Origin: UBA1443 sp964445745
Lineage (GTDB): Bacteria; Omnitrophota; Omnitrophia; Omnitrophales; Aquincolibacteriaceae
Length of the DNA stretch: 6,006 nt
Direction: 5' to 3'
NCBI GenBank assembly: GCA_964445745.1
Contig: CAYULU010000059.1
Span: forward strand, 1 to 6,006
Made by a program: the position numbers and the translations under genes. A model generated the notes under the pieces. It was not told where the DNA came from, did not search any database, and saw nothing but the letters and a program-made list of their open reading frames with translations. Of the stretch, positions 1 to 5,151 are shown in pieces. Every line of letters starts with the position of its first letter. Within the stretch, counting starts at the first letter, position 1.

Positions 1-30
1 TGCGTAAAGCGTTGTATTCATTGTGTGCGC

Positions 31-40
31 ATGTTAACAT
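31..40. promoter_or_regulatory. 10-bp perfect palindrome upstream of the main promoter
   Basis: ATGTTAACAT reads identically on both strands. It lies about 45 bp upstream of the -35 box at 86. It is framed by an 8-bp inverted repeat, ATTGTGTG at 20-27 and CACACAAT at 74-81. Palindromes of this kind can be sites for dimeric regulators, but a 10-bp palindrome can also arise by chance. No protein is identified that would bind it. Confidence 0.3.
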
Positions 41-85
41 AACTGCGCGCCAACCCCGCATGGAATCGTATGACACACAATTCAC

Positions 86-114
86 TTGACATGACAACTG
101 AGAAGTTGTATATT
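86..114 (+). promoter_or_regulatory. sigma-70-type promoter for the rightward operon
   Basis: The -35 box is a perfect TTGACA (86-91). A 17-bp spacer follows, then TATATT (109-114), which matches five of six bases of the -10 consensus. Transcription would be expected to start near 120-122, giving a leader of roughly 90 nt before the first start codon at 215. All recognisable genes downstream are on the same strand, so this is the likely entry point for RNA polymerase in this window. The spacer contains a perfect inverted repeat that suggests repression. Confidence 0.75.
94..109. promoter_or_regulatory. candidate operator inside the promoter spacer
   Basis: ACAACT-GAGA-AGTTGT is a perfect 6-bp inverted repeat around a 4-bp centre. 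It fills most of the space between the -35 and -10 boxes and overlaps the first base of the -10 box. Occupation by a dimeric protein here would block RNA polymerase. Phage repressors and host LexA-type regulators often act this way. The sequence does not match the E. coli LexA site, and no repressor gene is visible in the window. Confidence 0.5.
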
Positions 115-135
115 ACCTCAGAGCGGTGCCCCTGA

Positions 136-169
136 CTGCAATAGCGCGTAAGGCGCGCGCAAGGTGCAG
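136..169 (+). promoter_or_regulatory. structured 5' leader hairpin
   Basis: Two nested complementary segments can fold in the leader. The outer pair is CTGCA (136-140) with TGCAG (165-169). The inner pair is GCGCG (144-148) with CGCGC (154-158), closing a TAAGG loop. The two stems are separated by an unpaired internal loop. It may stabilise the transcript or influence early elongation. It is not a recognised riboswitch class, and no U-run follows, so it is unlikely to be a terminator. Confidence 0.3.
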
Positions 170-214
170 CGGGCAATGGGCGCCGGGGAGATTAATTAAA
201 GTAGCGAGGGCATT

Positions 215-607
215 ATGAAACAGATCATGAGTAACGGATGGCGCCGGGTGCAGGCCCGGACTGCATTGCAGTATTACAAGGCTGGCTACACTATAGCGTA
301 TAGCAGGCCAGGCACAAGCAATATCTGTTATAATCGGTGTTACGTCAACGTGGGCAAGCGCCCTTGGTTTTGGGTAGTGTGTACTGCCACACTCCCGGCG
401 CGCCCGGCCAATCACGCACCGGCTGAGAAGTCGACGCTTGCGGCACGGATTAATCAGGCGTTTAAGCACGCGGGGCATGAAGCGCCGATTGACTATGAGC
501 GCGTACCTGCCATACCGCGGCAGTTACTGCGTAAGCTATGGCGCGAGATTCGTGACACTCAGGCTAATACACTTATTCAGCAAGTGGCAAATAGCGTTAT
601 TATGTGA
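215..607 (+). CDS. unknown basic protein, first gene after the promoter
   Basis: I do not recognise this 130-residue protein. It is rich in Arg and Lys, especially over residues 1-16 and 93-113. It has an aromatic core around residues 40-56 (a KRPWFWVV stretch) and cysteines at 38, 42 and 56. There is no signal peptide or membrane segment, and I see no convincing helix-turn-helix. The ATG at 215 is chosen because GAGGG (206-210) lies just upstream; the in-frame ATG at 227 has no such site. It is the first gene behind a promoter with a candidate operator, a position where phages often place small early takeover or regulatory proteins. That role is inference only. The 78-bp gap to the next gene holds a strong hairpin. 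Confidence 0.65.
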   Translation: MKQIMSNGWRRVQARTALQYYKAGYTIAYSRPGTSNICYNRCYVNVGKRPWFWVVCTATLPARPANHAPAEKSTLAARINQAFKHAGHEAPIDYERVPAIPRQLLRKLWREIRDTQANTLIQQVANSVIM

Positions 608-614
608 CACACAG

Positions 615-654
615 GCCCCGGCGGGCACGTGCTACAGGGCACGACTGCCGGGGC
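615..654 (+). terminator. GC-rich intergenic hairpin, terminator or attenuator-like
   Basis: An 8-bp perfect stem pairs GCCCCGGC (615-622) with GCCGGGGC (647-654). Inside it a second 5-bp stem pairs CGTGC (628-632) with GCACG (639-643) around a 6-nt loop. The downstream sequence TATTTCATT is only moderately T-rich, so this is not a classical strong intrinsic terminator. It begins 7 nt after the stop codon at 605-607 and lies before the SD of the clamp gene. It could partly terminate transcription, protect 3' ends, or separate the two cistrons. Confidence 0.5.
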
Positions 655-667
655 TATTTCATTCCAT

Positions 668-683
668 TATTCGAGGGCGAATA
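668..683 (+). promoter_or_regulatory. SD sequence displayed in a hairpin tetraloop
   Basis: TATTCG (668-673) and CGAATA (678-683) are perfectly complementary and enclose the four bases AGGG (674-677), which form the core of the SD for the ATG at 686. Folding would put the ribosome-binding bases in the loop. The SD-to-start distance is 8 nt counted linearly. A similar arrangement, sharing the 10-mer GAGGGCGAAT, occurs before the gene at 5023. Confidence 0.45.
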
Positions 684-685
684 GC

Positions 686-1768
686 ATGGAAACTATCCAT
701 TACACCACCAAGGCCACGCGCATAGCGCAGGCTAAGCCGCTTAATGACATTGCCATTATGACGGCCGTTAAGCCGAAACGTACATCAATTGAAGTGCTGA
801 ATTCCGTTTGCATTCGGGACGGTGTTGCGTATGTCACAGATCTTGAACTATGGGGATGGTGCCCGGCGCCGGCGGGACTGGCTGACGGCATGTACACCAT
901 TGCCGGCGGGTGCCTGAACCGCAATTCACAGCCCATTGAAGATTTTCCGCACTGCAAATTGCCCGACGCGGATATAATGGCAGCCGTGGAATTGCCACTG
1001 GGGAATGTCTGGGCGGCGCTTGAGGCGTGCCGGTCCCGCGATATATTGCGCCCGGCGTTGTGCGGCGTCAATCTGCAAATGGTGCCCGGCACAACGTATG
1101 CCACGGCCACGGACGGTCATAAGCTGGTGGTGTGTGACTTGCACGCGGTGCCGCTTATGGGTGAATACTCTACAATACTCATGCCCCGGCTGTGCGACGT
1201 GCTGTATAAAATGCGCGGGCACGGTTCGGCACTGCTCCACGTCACGGCGGAGCATCAGATCGTGCGTATTGGCGCTTGGACACTGGCAGTGCCAATTGTA
1301 GCGGGCATCTATCCCAGTGTTGAGCGGGTTATCCCGGCTGAGACAGTGCGGCATACCACGTTTAACCGGGCTGAGCTGATTGCGGCCCTCACAGCACTCA
1401 AGCCATTTGCAACCAAAAAAACAATGCAAGTTAAGGCATGGTTCAATCCCGACAAGTTGGACGATGAAGTGCATGGCCTGGTTAATGTACTCTGGGCGGT
1501 TGAGGACGTGGAGCGGGAATTTCACAAGGGCGCCACGGCGGGCGCGGCACACTGGAACGGACCGCAGGCCACGGACAAGGGCGAATGTACGCTAATTATG
1601 CCGATCTGGTTGCCTGAAGCCACGGATGAAAATGGCCTACCCGTGCTCCAGCCTGCATTCAGTCTGAACATTGAGTATTTGCTCTCTCTGTTGACCACGA
1701 CTGAAGCGGCCACGGTGCGCCTGGACTGGAATGGACCGGATAAGTGTTTCATGCTGCATTTCGAATAA
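686..1768 (+). CDS. dnaN: phage-type beta sliding clamp (DNA polymerase III beta subunit homologue)
   Basis: This 360-residue protein matches the bacterial beta clamp, a ring that tethers DNA polymerase to its template. Residues 139-152 (ATATDGHKLVVCDL) match the conserved TVATDGHRLAVCSM segment of domain II. Residues 162-219 follow the same strand order, ending in VPIVAGIYPSVERVIP, like the family's KLVDGRFPDYRRVLP. Residues 32-53 resemble the early domain I strands, and 324-336 (AFSLNIEYLLSLL) the domain III IGFNVSYVLDVLNAL helix. Total length is close to the E. coli 366. However, domain I appears about 30 residues short between residues 60 and 82, and the usual C-terminal strand (YVVMPMRL) is absent. 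The ATG at 686 is chosen for its SD; the in-frame GTG at 629 lies inside the upstream hairpin. No polymerase gene is in view, so the partner is encoded elsewhere or supplied by the host. Confidence 0.8.
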   Translation: METIHYTTKATRIAQAKPLNDIAIMTAVKPKRTSIEVLNSVCIRDGVAYVTDLELWGWCPAPAGLADGMYTIAGGCLNRNSQPIEDFPHCKLPDADIMAAVELPLGNVWAALEACRSRDILRPALCGVNLQMVPGTTYATATDGHKLVVCDLHAVPLMGEYSTILMPRLCDVLYKMRGHGSALLHVTAEHQIVRIGAWTLAVPIVAGIYPSVERVIPAETVRHTTFNRAELIAALTALKPFATKKTMQVKAWFNPDKLDDEVHGLVNVLWAVEDVEREFHKGATAGAAHWNGPQATDKGECTLIMPIWLPEATDENGLPVLQPAFSLNIEYLLSLLTTTEAATVRLDWNGPDKCFMLHFE

Positions 1769-1789
1769 TTCACGCAAGGCAATTCATCC

Positions 1790-1807
1790 GGGCACCGGGG
1801 GGTGCCC
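1790..1807 (+). terminator. short intergenic hairpin, attenuator-like
   Basis: GGGCACC (1790-1796) and GGTGCCC (1801-1807) form a perfect 7-bp stem around a GGGG loop. ACTTATTT follows, and the SD AGAGGG (1816-1821) of the next gene comes directly after. The T content behind the stem is too low for a textbook terminator. Its position between the clamp gene and the next gene mirrors the hairpin at 615-654. Confidence 0.45.
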
Positions 1808-1829
1808 ACTTATTTAGAGGGCTACTGCA

Positions 1830-2309
1830 ATGCGTACTCACATTGAACGAGGTCGAGAGCTAACGATTGCTGAAGTGCAGAATGCAATCCTGGCAAAAGT
1901 AAAGCGTTATCGTGAAGGCAAATGGCAGATTAAATCAGTGCGAGAAATAGAAGCCATTAGCCAGGACCGGTTGCGTCAGATCGCGGGTGACTTGGTGGAA
2001 TTGAATGCCGCGTTAATGTCTGGGCGTTCTGTGTTTGCAGTGTGCGACAAGGCACCGCGCAATCTGGATAGCGGGAATCATTATTACAGCGTGTTCTATA
2101 CCAATGCCATGGGCGAAGTTATTCGGCTGTGGACGGCTGAATTCACGCCATTCCTAGGCGGGGTACGGCAGGACCGGGACCTCAATTTAGTGCGCTGGAT
2201 TTGGTGCTCTGGAGCAATCGGTATGTCCCGCGTCCTGGCAGCCACGGACGGGATATTTAGCTTTCTGCGGGAGCTGGGCGGGTGCTATGCCCAGATCGAT
2301 GTAATATGA
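1830..2309 (+). CDS. unknown 159-residue protein
   Basis: I do not recognise this protein. The N-terminal third (about residues 1-60) is charged and probably helical, with TIAEVQNAILAKVKRY followed by a second helix ending near residue 62. The remainder looks like mixed strand and helix, with aromatic patches at HYYSVFY and VRWIW. Cysteines are isolated and do not form a metal-site pattern. There is no signal peptide. The ATG at 1830 is supported by AGAGGG at 1816-1821. The stop codon overlaps the next start in an ATGA arrangement (2306-2309), which implies translational coupling. Its place between a clamp and a helicase suggests a replication-associated accessory role, but the sequence itself does not show one. 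Confidence 0.65.
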   Translation: MRTHIERGRELTIAEVQNAILAKVKRYREGKWQIKSVREIEAISQDRLRQIAGDLVELNAALMSGRSVFAVCDKAPRNLDSGNHYYSVFYTNAMGEVIRLWTAEFTPFLGGVRQDRDLNLVRWIWCSGAIGMSRVLAATDGIFSFLRELGGCYAQIDVI

Positions 2310-2475
2310 ATGAAGTCTATACCGCCGCCCTAATCCGCCTGGCGCTTGCTGGCATGATGTTTGCAATCGCATGGACCGCCGGGTGCCTATTCGAGAGGTA
2401 TCACATGAGTAAGACCATTAAGGCAACTCCAACTAAGCGCCTGGACCGCCGGGCGAAGGTTGCGGCCAAGCGCCG
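2306..2475 (+). CDS. 5' part of a gene interrupted by the assembly gap, two possible starts
   Basis: Only the first 170 bases are visible before the gap at 2476. From the ATG at 2306 the product begins with about 7 polar residues and then a hydrophobic stretch (residues 8-30, including LALAGMMFAIAWTAG) that could span the membrane once. From the in-frame ATG at 2405 it begins MSKTIKATPTKR and is very basic, with ten Lys/Arg in 24 residues. The 2306 start has no SD but overlaps the preceding stop codon; the 2405 start has GAGAGG (2393-2398) at good spacing. Possible readings are a membrane-anchored and a soluble form of one protein, or the helicase start at 2405 with the upstream stretch incidental. 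A small membrane-protein gene ending in the gap is also possible. The sequence cannot decide. Confidence 0.45.
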
Positions 2476-2575
2476 NNNNNNNNNNNNNNNNNNNNNNNNN
2501 NNNNNNNNNNNNNNNNNNNNNNNNNNNNNNNNNNNNNNNNNNNNNNNNNNNNNNNNNNNNNNNNNNNNNNNNNNN
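2476..2575. other. 100-base run of N (scaffold gap)
   Basis: Exactly 100 ambiguous bases, the conventional placeholder for a scaffold join of unknown size. The reading frame to its left happens to agree with the helicase frame to its right, but with an arbitrary gap length this agreement carries no information. Confidence 0.95.
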
Positions 2576-3943
2576 TACAGTGAACTGATGCGGTATTGCA
2601 CGCAGCTCAAAAAGTGGTACGTGTGGAATGGGGAGGTGTGGGCGCAAGGGGATGCCCAGGTGTTCGACTTCGCCAAGCAGGTCGTGCGCAATATGGCTGA
2701 TGCGCTGGAGGATGCGCCCCCGGATAAGCTGGCGGCACATGCGGTGCGCAGCGAGTCCTATTGGTCCATTACTTCAATGGTTAAACTCGCGGCCACTGAT
2801 GCCCGCATACTGGTGACGCCAGATGACATGGACGCCGACCCGTGGCTGCTGAATTGCCGCAATGGTGTGCTGGATTTGCACACGGGCAGGCTGCGGGCCC
2901 ATGAGCCCGATGGCGTGATGCATACCAAGTGTTGCCCGCTGGAGTACAGGCCAGAGGCCAAGTGCCCACGCTGGGAGGAATTCTTGCACACGGTGTTTCA
3001 GGGCAATGATGCCATGGTGCAGTGGATCCAGAAGGCGTTTGGGTATACGCTGACGGGCTCGACGCGGGAGCAAGTGGTGTTCTTTTGCTATGGCGTTGGG
3101 ATGAATGGCAAGAGCACGATGCTGGAGGCCATGCGCTGGGTGCTGGGGGAGTATGCGGCTGCGGCCAATTCCTCCGCGTTCATGCAGCGTGCCAGCACAG
3201 GCATCCGCAACGACATTGCCCGGCTCAAGAATCGCCGGTTTGTCACGGCCACTGAGGTCGGTCAAGGCAAGCACCTGGACGAAGTCGTGATCAAGCAACT
3301 CACTGGCGAGGATACGGCCACTGCACGATTTCTGTACACTGAAGAGTTCGAATTCCGGCCAATGTTCAAAATATGGATGGCCGGGAATCATAAGCCGGCG
3401 GTCAGTGGCACCGATCATGCAATATGGCGTCGCATGCGGCTGGTGCCATTTGATTATGTGGTCAGCCGTGATGAGCGCGACCCGGAGTTGCCAGCTAAGT
3501 TGAAGGCCGAGGCTGAGGGTATTCTGGCCTGGGCCGTGCGCGGCGCGCTGTTGTGGCAACTGGAAGGATTAGGCATGCCGCAAATGGTTGCGGATGCTAC
3601 GCTTAGATACCGCGAGGAAATGGACGGTGTGGGGTTTTTCCTGGTGGAGCGGTGTGTCATGCACCCCACGCTGACCAGTGATGAGGTAGCATTGTATGAC
3701 CAGTATGGCAAATGGGCCACTGCAGCAGGCGACACGCCCATGAGCAAAGAGGATTTCACCCGTAAATTGACCGAACGATCCGGCGGTCTGGTGAAACGCA
3801 TCCGGGTTAATGGCGGCTGGGCGCTTCGTGGCATAGATATTGCTAAAAGAGTCTCGCTGACCAATCTGATAGACGAGGGCGCGGAGGGCGATGGTGACTA
3901 TTATTATGATCCCGACCCCGTGGACTCACAGTACAGTAACTAA
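2576..3943 (+). CDS. D5/P4-family SF3 DNA helicase, N-terminus lost in the gap
   Basis: 455 residues are visible after the gap. The protein is a superfamily 3 replicative helicase of the phage/plasmid D5-P4 type, a ring-forming ATPase that unwinds the fork. Numbering from the gap: residues 14-22 (WYVWNGEVW) and 90-104 (WLLNCRNGVLDLHTG) are typical of the D5 N-terminal region. Residues 173-181 (GVGMNGKST) are the Walker A loop, with Lys179 for ATP. Residues 221-231 hold the Walker B acidic position (FVTATEVG), 268-273 (MAGNHKP) the motif C asparagine, and 284-286 (WRR) the likely arginine finger. Residues 430-455 form an acidic, Tyr-rich tail. The WYVWNG region lies near the start of helicase-only members, so the missing part may be short and a fused primase domain cannot be ruled in or out. 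If the ATG at 2405 is its start, the gap would have to keep frame. The next gene follows 15 bp later. Confidence 0.88.
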   Translation, partial: YSELMRYCTQLKKWYVWNGEVWAQGDAQVFDFAKQVVRNMADALEDAPPDKLAAHAVRSESYWSITSMVKLAATDARILVTPDDMDADPWLLNCRNGVLDLHTGRLRAHEPDGVMHTKCCPLEYRPEAKCPRWEEFLHTVFQGNDAMVQWIQKAFGYTLTGSTREQVVFFCYGVGMNGKSTMLEAMRWVLGEYAAAANSSAFMQRASTGIRNDIARLKNRRFVTATEVGQGKHLDEVVIKQLTGEDTATARFLYTEEFEFRPMFKIWMAGNHKPAVSGTDHAIWRRMRLVPFDYVVSRDERDPELPAKLKAEAEGILAWAVRGALLWQLEGLGMPQMVADATLRYREEMDGVGFFLVERCVMHPTLTSDEVALYDQYGKWATAAGDTPMSKEDFTRKLTERSGGLVKRIRVNGGWALRGIDIAKRVSLTNLIDEGAEGDGDYYYDPDPVDSQYSN

Positions 3944-3944
3944 C

Positions 3945-3953
3945 TAAGGAGGT
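3945..3953 (+). promoter_or_regulatory. near-perfect ribosome binding site
   Basis: TAAGGAGGT matches the full anti-SD complement and lies 5 nt before the ATG at 3959. It is the strongest such site in the window. The gene behind it is expected to be made in larger amounts than its neighbours, as would suit a stoichiometric DNA-coating protein. Confidence 0.7.
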
Positions 3954-3958
3954 ACAGT

Positions 3959-4729
3959 ATGGGTTATTTCACCAACATGAGTGCGGGCGGTGGACTGTTG
4001 GACGACTGCGTTGTGCGGTTCAGCAACGCCCGATTCGCGATGTACAATTACCAGGGCAAGTCAGTGCCGGCACCCGGCCTGATCGTGGATTTCGAGTCGG
4101 TGGACGACACCCCGATCCCCGACGAGCAAGTTGAGCAGTTCTGGGCCTGCGGCAGTGGCAAGGACTGGAACCCCAGTGCCGACGGCAAGCGGCTGGACTC
4201 GCCGAGCAACAAGTCCGGCATCGTCAAATCGAGCAATTTGGGTATGCTCATTGAGTCGCTGATTGGCGCGGGGCTGGCCGAGGACGTGCTGGTGAAGGCC
4301 GAGGCCGACATCAGTGCGCTCAACGGTCTGACCGTGCATGTCAAGCGGCAGCAGGTAGATCGCAAGATGAGTAATCCCAAGCGCGACAAGGATGGCCAGA
4401 TTATTCTGCCCACGGTGCTGCTGGTCGATGAGATCGTCAGTGTTCCGGGTGGCAAGAGTGCGGCCAAGGCTGGTAATGGCGCCAAGGGTGCTGCTGCTGC
4501 CTCTGCCGATCCTGCTGCTGCTGTTGCAGCTGATGCGATCATGGCGTTCATCGGTGACAATGGCCAATACACCAAGGGCGACGCTGCCAAGGTGTTCAAG
4601 CTGATTCAGGCTGACTCTGCGGCCAAAGCCCACGCGGTCAATGCGTTCAAGCTGTTGAGCAAGGATGAATTCCTCAGCACGCTGCCGGAGCCTCTGGTGT
4701 ATGCTGGTGGCGTTGTGACGCTGGGCTGA
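3959..4729 (+). CDS. probable phage DNA-binding protein (ssDNA-binding candidate)
   Basis: This 256-residue protein has three visible parts. Residues 1-162 look like a strand-rich globular domain with MYNYQGKSVPAPGLIVDFE near the front, WACGSGKDWNPSADGKRL in the middle and VHVKRQQVDRK later. This resembles my memory of phage proteins that follow replicative helicases and are annotated as DNA-binding; I cannot verify that match. Residues 163-192 form an Ala/Gly/Lys-rich flexible linker. Residues 193-256 look like a small helical, winged-helix-like domain (YTKGDAAKVFKLI, HAVNAFKLLSKDEF) ending in hydrophobic strands. The acidic tail typical of bacterial SSB is missing. Position directly after the helicase and the near-perfect SD support a replication role needing many copies. 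An alternative is a recombination or end-protection protein. The start is fixed by the SD. Confidence 0.6.
   Translation: MGYFTNMSAGGGLLDDCVVRFSNARFAMYNYQGKSVPAPGLIVDFESVDDTPIPDEQVEQFWACGSGKDWNPSADGKRLDSPSNKSGIVKSSNLGMLIESLIGAGLAEDVLVKAEADISALNGLTVHVKRQQVDRKMSNPKRDKDGQIILPTVLLVDEIVSVPGGKSAAKAGNGAKGAAAASADPAAAVAADAIMAFIGDNGQYTKGDAAKVFKLIQADSAAKAHAVNAFKLLSKDEFLSTLPEPLVYAGGVVTLG
4489..4528 (+). repeat. CTG-rich low-complexity stretch encoding the Ala linker
   Basis: Short runs of GCT/CTG triplets fall within the linker-encoding part of the 3959-4729 gene. Alanine here is mostly GCT, whereas the rest of the gene favours GCC and GCG. Such triplet runs can change length by slippage without breaking frame, which a flexible linker would tolerate. 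Confidence 0.5.
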
Positions 4730-4736
4730 TCGGGTA

Positions 4737-4901
4737 ATGCTGCCGCTATTAATGAGCAATGGGACTGGCAGTACCCCCAACGCTGCGGAGTACAATCCCG
4801 CTGGGTCGATGGTGCTGGGAAGCGCAGGCGAAACCACCGAATTGCTCATGTGTATTTTGGTGTGGCGCGGCTGGCAGGCGATGCTGCTGCTGTCTATGTG
4901 A
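4737..4901 (+). CDS. small unknown protein, 54 residues
   Basis: This short frame begins 7 bp after the previous stop codon and runs to TGA at 4899-4901. The product starts MLPLLMSNGTGSTPNAAEYN, has a Gly/Ser/Ala-rich first half and a hydrophobic C-terminal end (residues 36-54, including LLMCILVW and AMLLLSM) broken by an Arg and a Trp. It could be a peripheral or weakly membrane-inserting peptide. A second in-frame ATG at 4752 would give 49 residues. Neither start has a good SD (only CGGG just before 4737), so expression would depend on coupling to the preceding gene. This frame is more protein-like than the competing Cys-rich frame from 4759 on the same strand. No function is recognised. 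Confidence 0.35.
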   Translation: MLPLLMSNGTGSTPNAAEYNPAGSMVLGSAGETTELLMCILVWRGWQAMLLLSM

Positions 4902-4925
4902 GGTGCTGGCCGCGCCGCTGATTCA

Positions 4926-4966
4926 GGCCCCAATGGTTCAATGCTGGTTCGATTCCGGCAGGGGCC
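4926..4966 (+). terminator. intergenic hairpin with a tRNA T-arm-like inner stem
   Basis: The outer stem pairs GGCCCC (4926-4931) with GGGGCC (4961-4966). The inner stem pairs GCTGG (4943-4947) with CCGGC (4955-4959), with one G-U pair, around the 7-nt loop TTCGATT. GGTTCGATTCC matches the conserved T-arm of tRNA, and the outer stem sits where an acceptor stem would be. D and anticodon arms are absent (only 11 nt separate outer and inner stems), so this is not a complete tRNA. No U-run follows. It lies in the 121-bp stretch between the small genes at 4737 and 5023, and most simply belongs with the other GC-rich intergenic hairpins. Confidence 0.4.
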
Positions 4967-5005
4967 CTACTGCTGCAATAATTCACTGAGTCTACCTACC
5001 TACCA

Positions 5006-5024
5006 ATTGGAGGGCGAATCCAAT
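5006..5024 (+). promoter_or_regulatory. second SD-in-loop hairpin
   Basis: ATTGG (5006-5010) pairs perfectly with CCAAT (5020-5024), enclosing AGGGCGAAT, whose first four bases are the SD core for the ATG at 5023. The stem also covers the first two bases of the start codon. Three tandem CTAC units (4992-5003) lie directly upstream. The 10-mer GAGGGCGAAT is shared with the site before the clamp gene. Confidence 0.4.
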
Positions 5025-5148
5025 GACACTGATTAACTGGGGCGCGATACTTCCCCACTGCGCCGACACGGAGGCTTATGCCGCTCGGCTTGAGGCCATT
5101 GAGTCTGGCGCATGGCTGGCGCTGTGCTGCATGCGCGAGGGGTATTGA
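5023..5148 (+). CDS. small unknown protein, 41 residues
   Basis: The ATG at 5023 is preceded by GGAGGG (5009-5014) at 8 nt spacing, a strong start signal for so short a frame. The product begins MTLINWGAILPHCADTEAYA and ends WLALCCMREGY. It is mostly helical in appearance (residues 14-38) with three cysteines, two of them adjacent. There is no clear membrane segment or signal peptide. The stop codon is 3 bp before the next start at 5152, so it sits in a tightly packed run of small genes. Function is not recognised; such peptides in phages are often host-takeover or accessory factors, which is only a guess here. Confidence 0.6.
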   Translation: MTLINWGAILPHCADTEAYAARLEAIESGAWLALCCMREGY

Positions 5149-5151
5149 GTC

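Noticed and set aside
3..89. Open frame with no start, running from the window edge to TGA at 87-89, which could be the tail of an upstream gene
   Set aside because: Only 28 codons are visible, its stop lies inside the -35 box, and the composition shows nothing distinctive. It remains possible but cannot be supported.
113..478. 121-codon frame on the minus strand opposite the first gene
   Set aside because: No SD before its ATG, Pro/Arg/His-rich shadow composition, and it would face the promoter and the SD-supported + strand gene.
629..685. Upstream GTG extension of the clamp gene
   Set aside because: The GTG lies inside the 615-654 hairpin and has no SD. The ATG at 686 has a good SD, and the added residues are not clamp-like.
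926..1552. 208-codon minus-strand frame opposite the clamp gene
   Set aside because: It is the shadow of a gene identified by homology; its Cys/His/Arg-rich composition and lack of an SD argue against it.
2774..3559. 261-codon minus-strand frame opposite the helicase
   Set aside because: It lies wholly opposite the conserved helicase motifs and has His/Gln/Pro-rich shadow composition.
4061..4933. 290-codon minus-strand frame opposite the putative DNA-binding protein
   Set aside because: It is longer than the + strand gene but has no recognisable motifs or supporting start signal. The + strand gene has a near-perfect SD and sensible domain structure.
4926..4967. A complete tRNA or tmRNA ending at the GGTTCGATTCC sequence
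   Set aside because: No D arm, anticodon arm or matching 5' acceptor strand was found at normal tRNA distance upstream. Only the T-arm-like hairpin is supported.
4759..4989. 76-codon + strand frame with a run of cysteines
   Set aside because: The Cys cluster comes from reading CTG-type triplets out of frame, there is no SD, and the overlapping frame from 4737 looks more protein-like.
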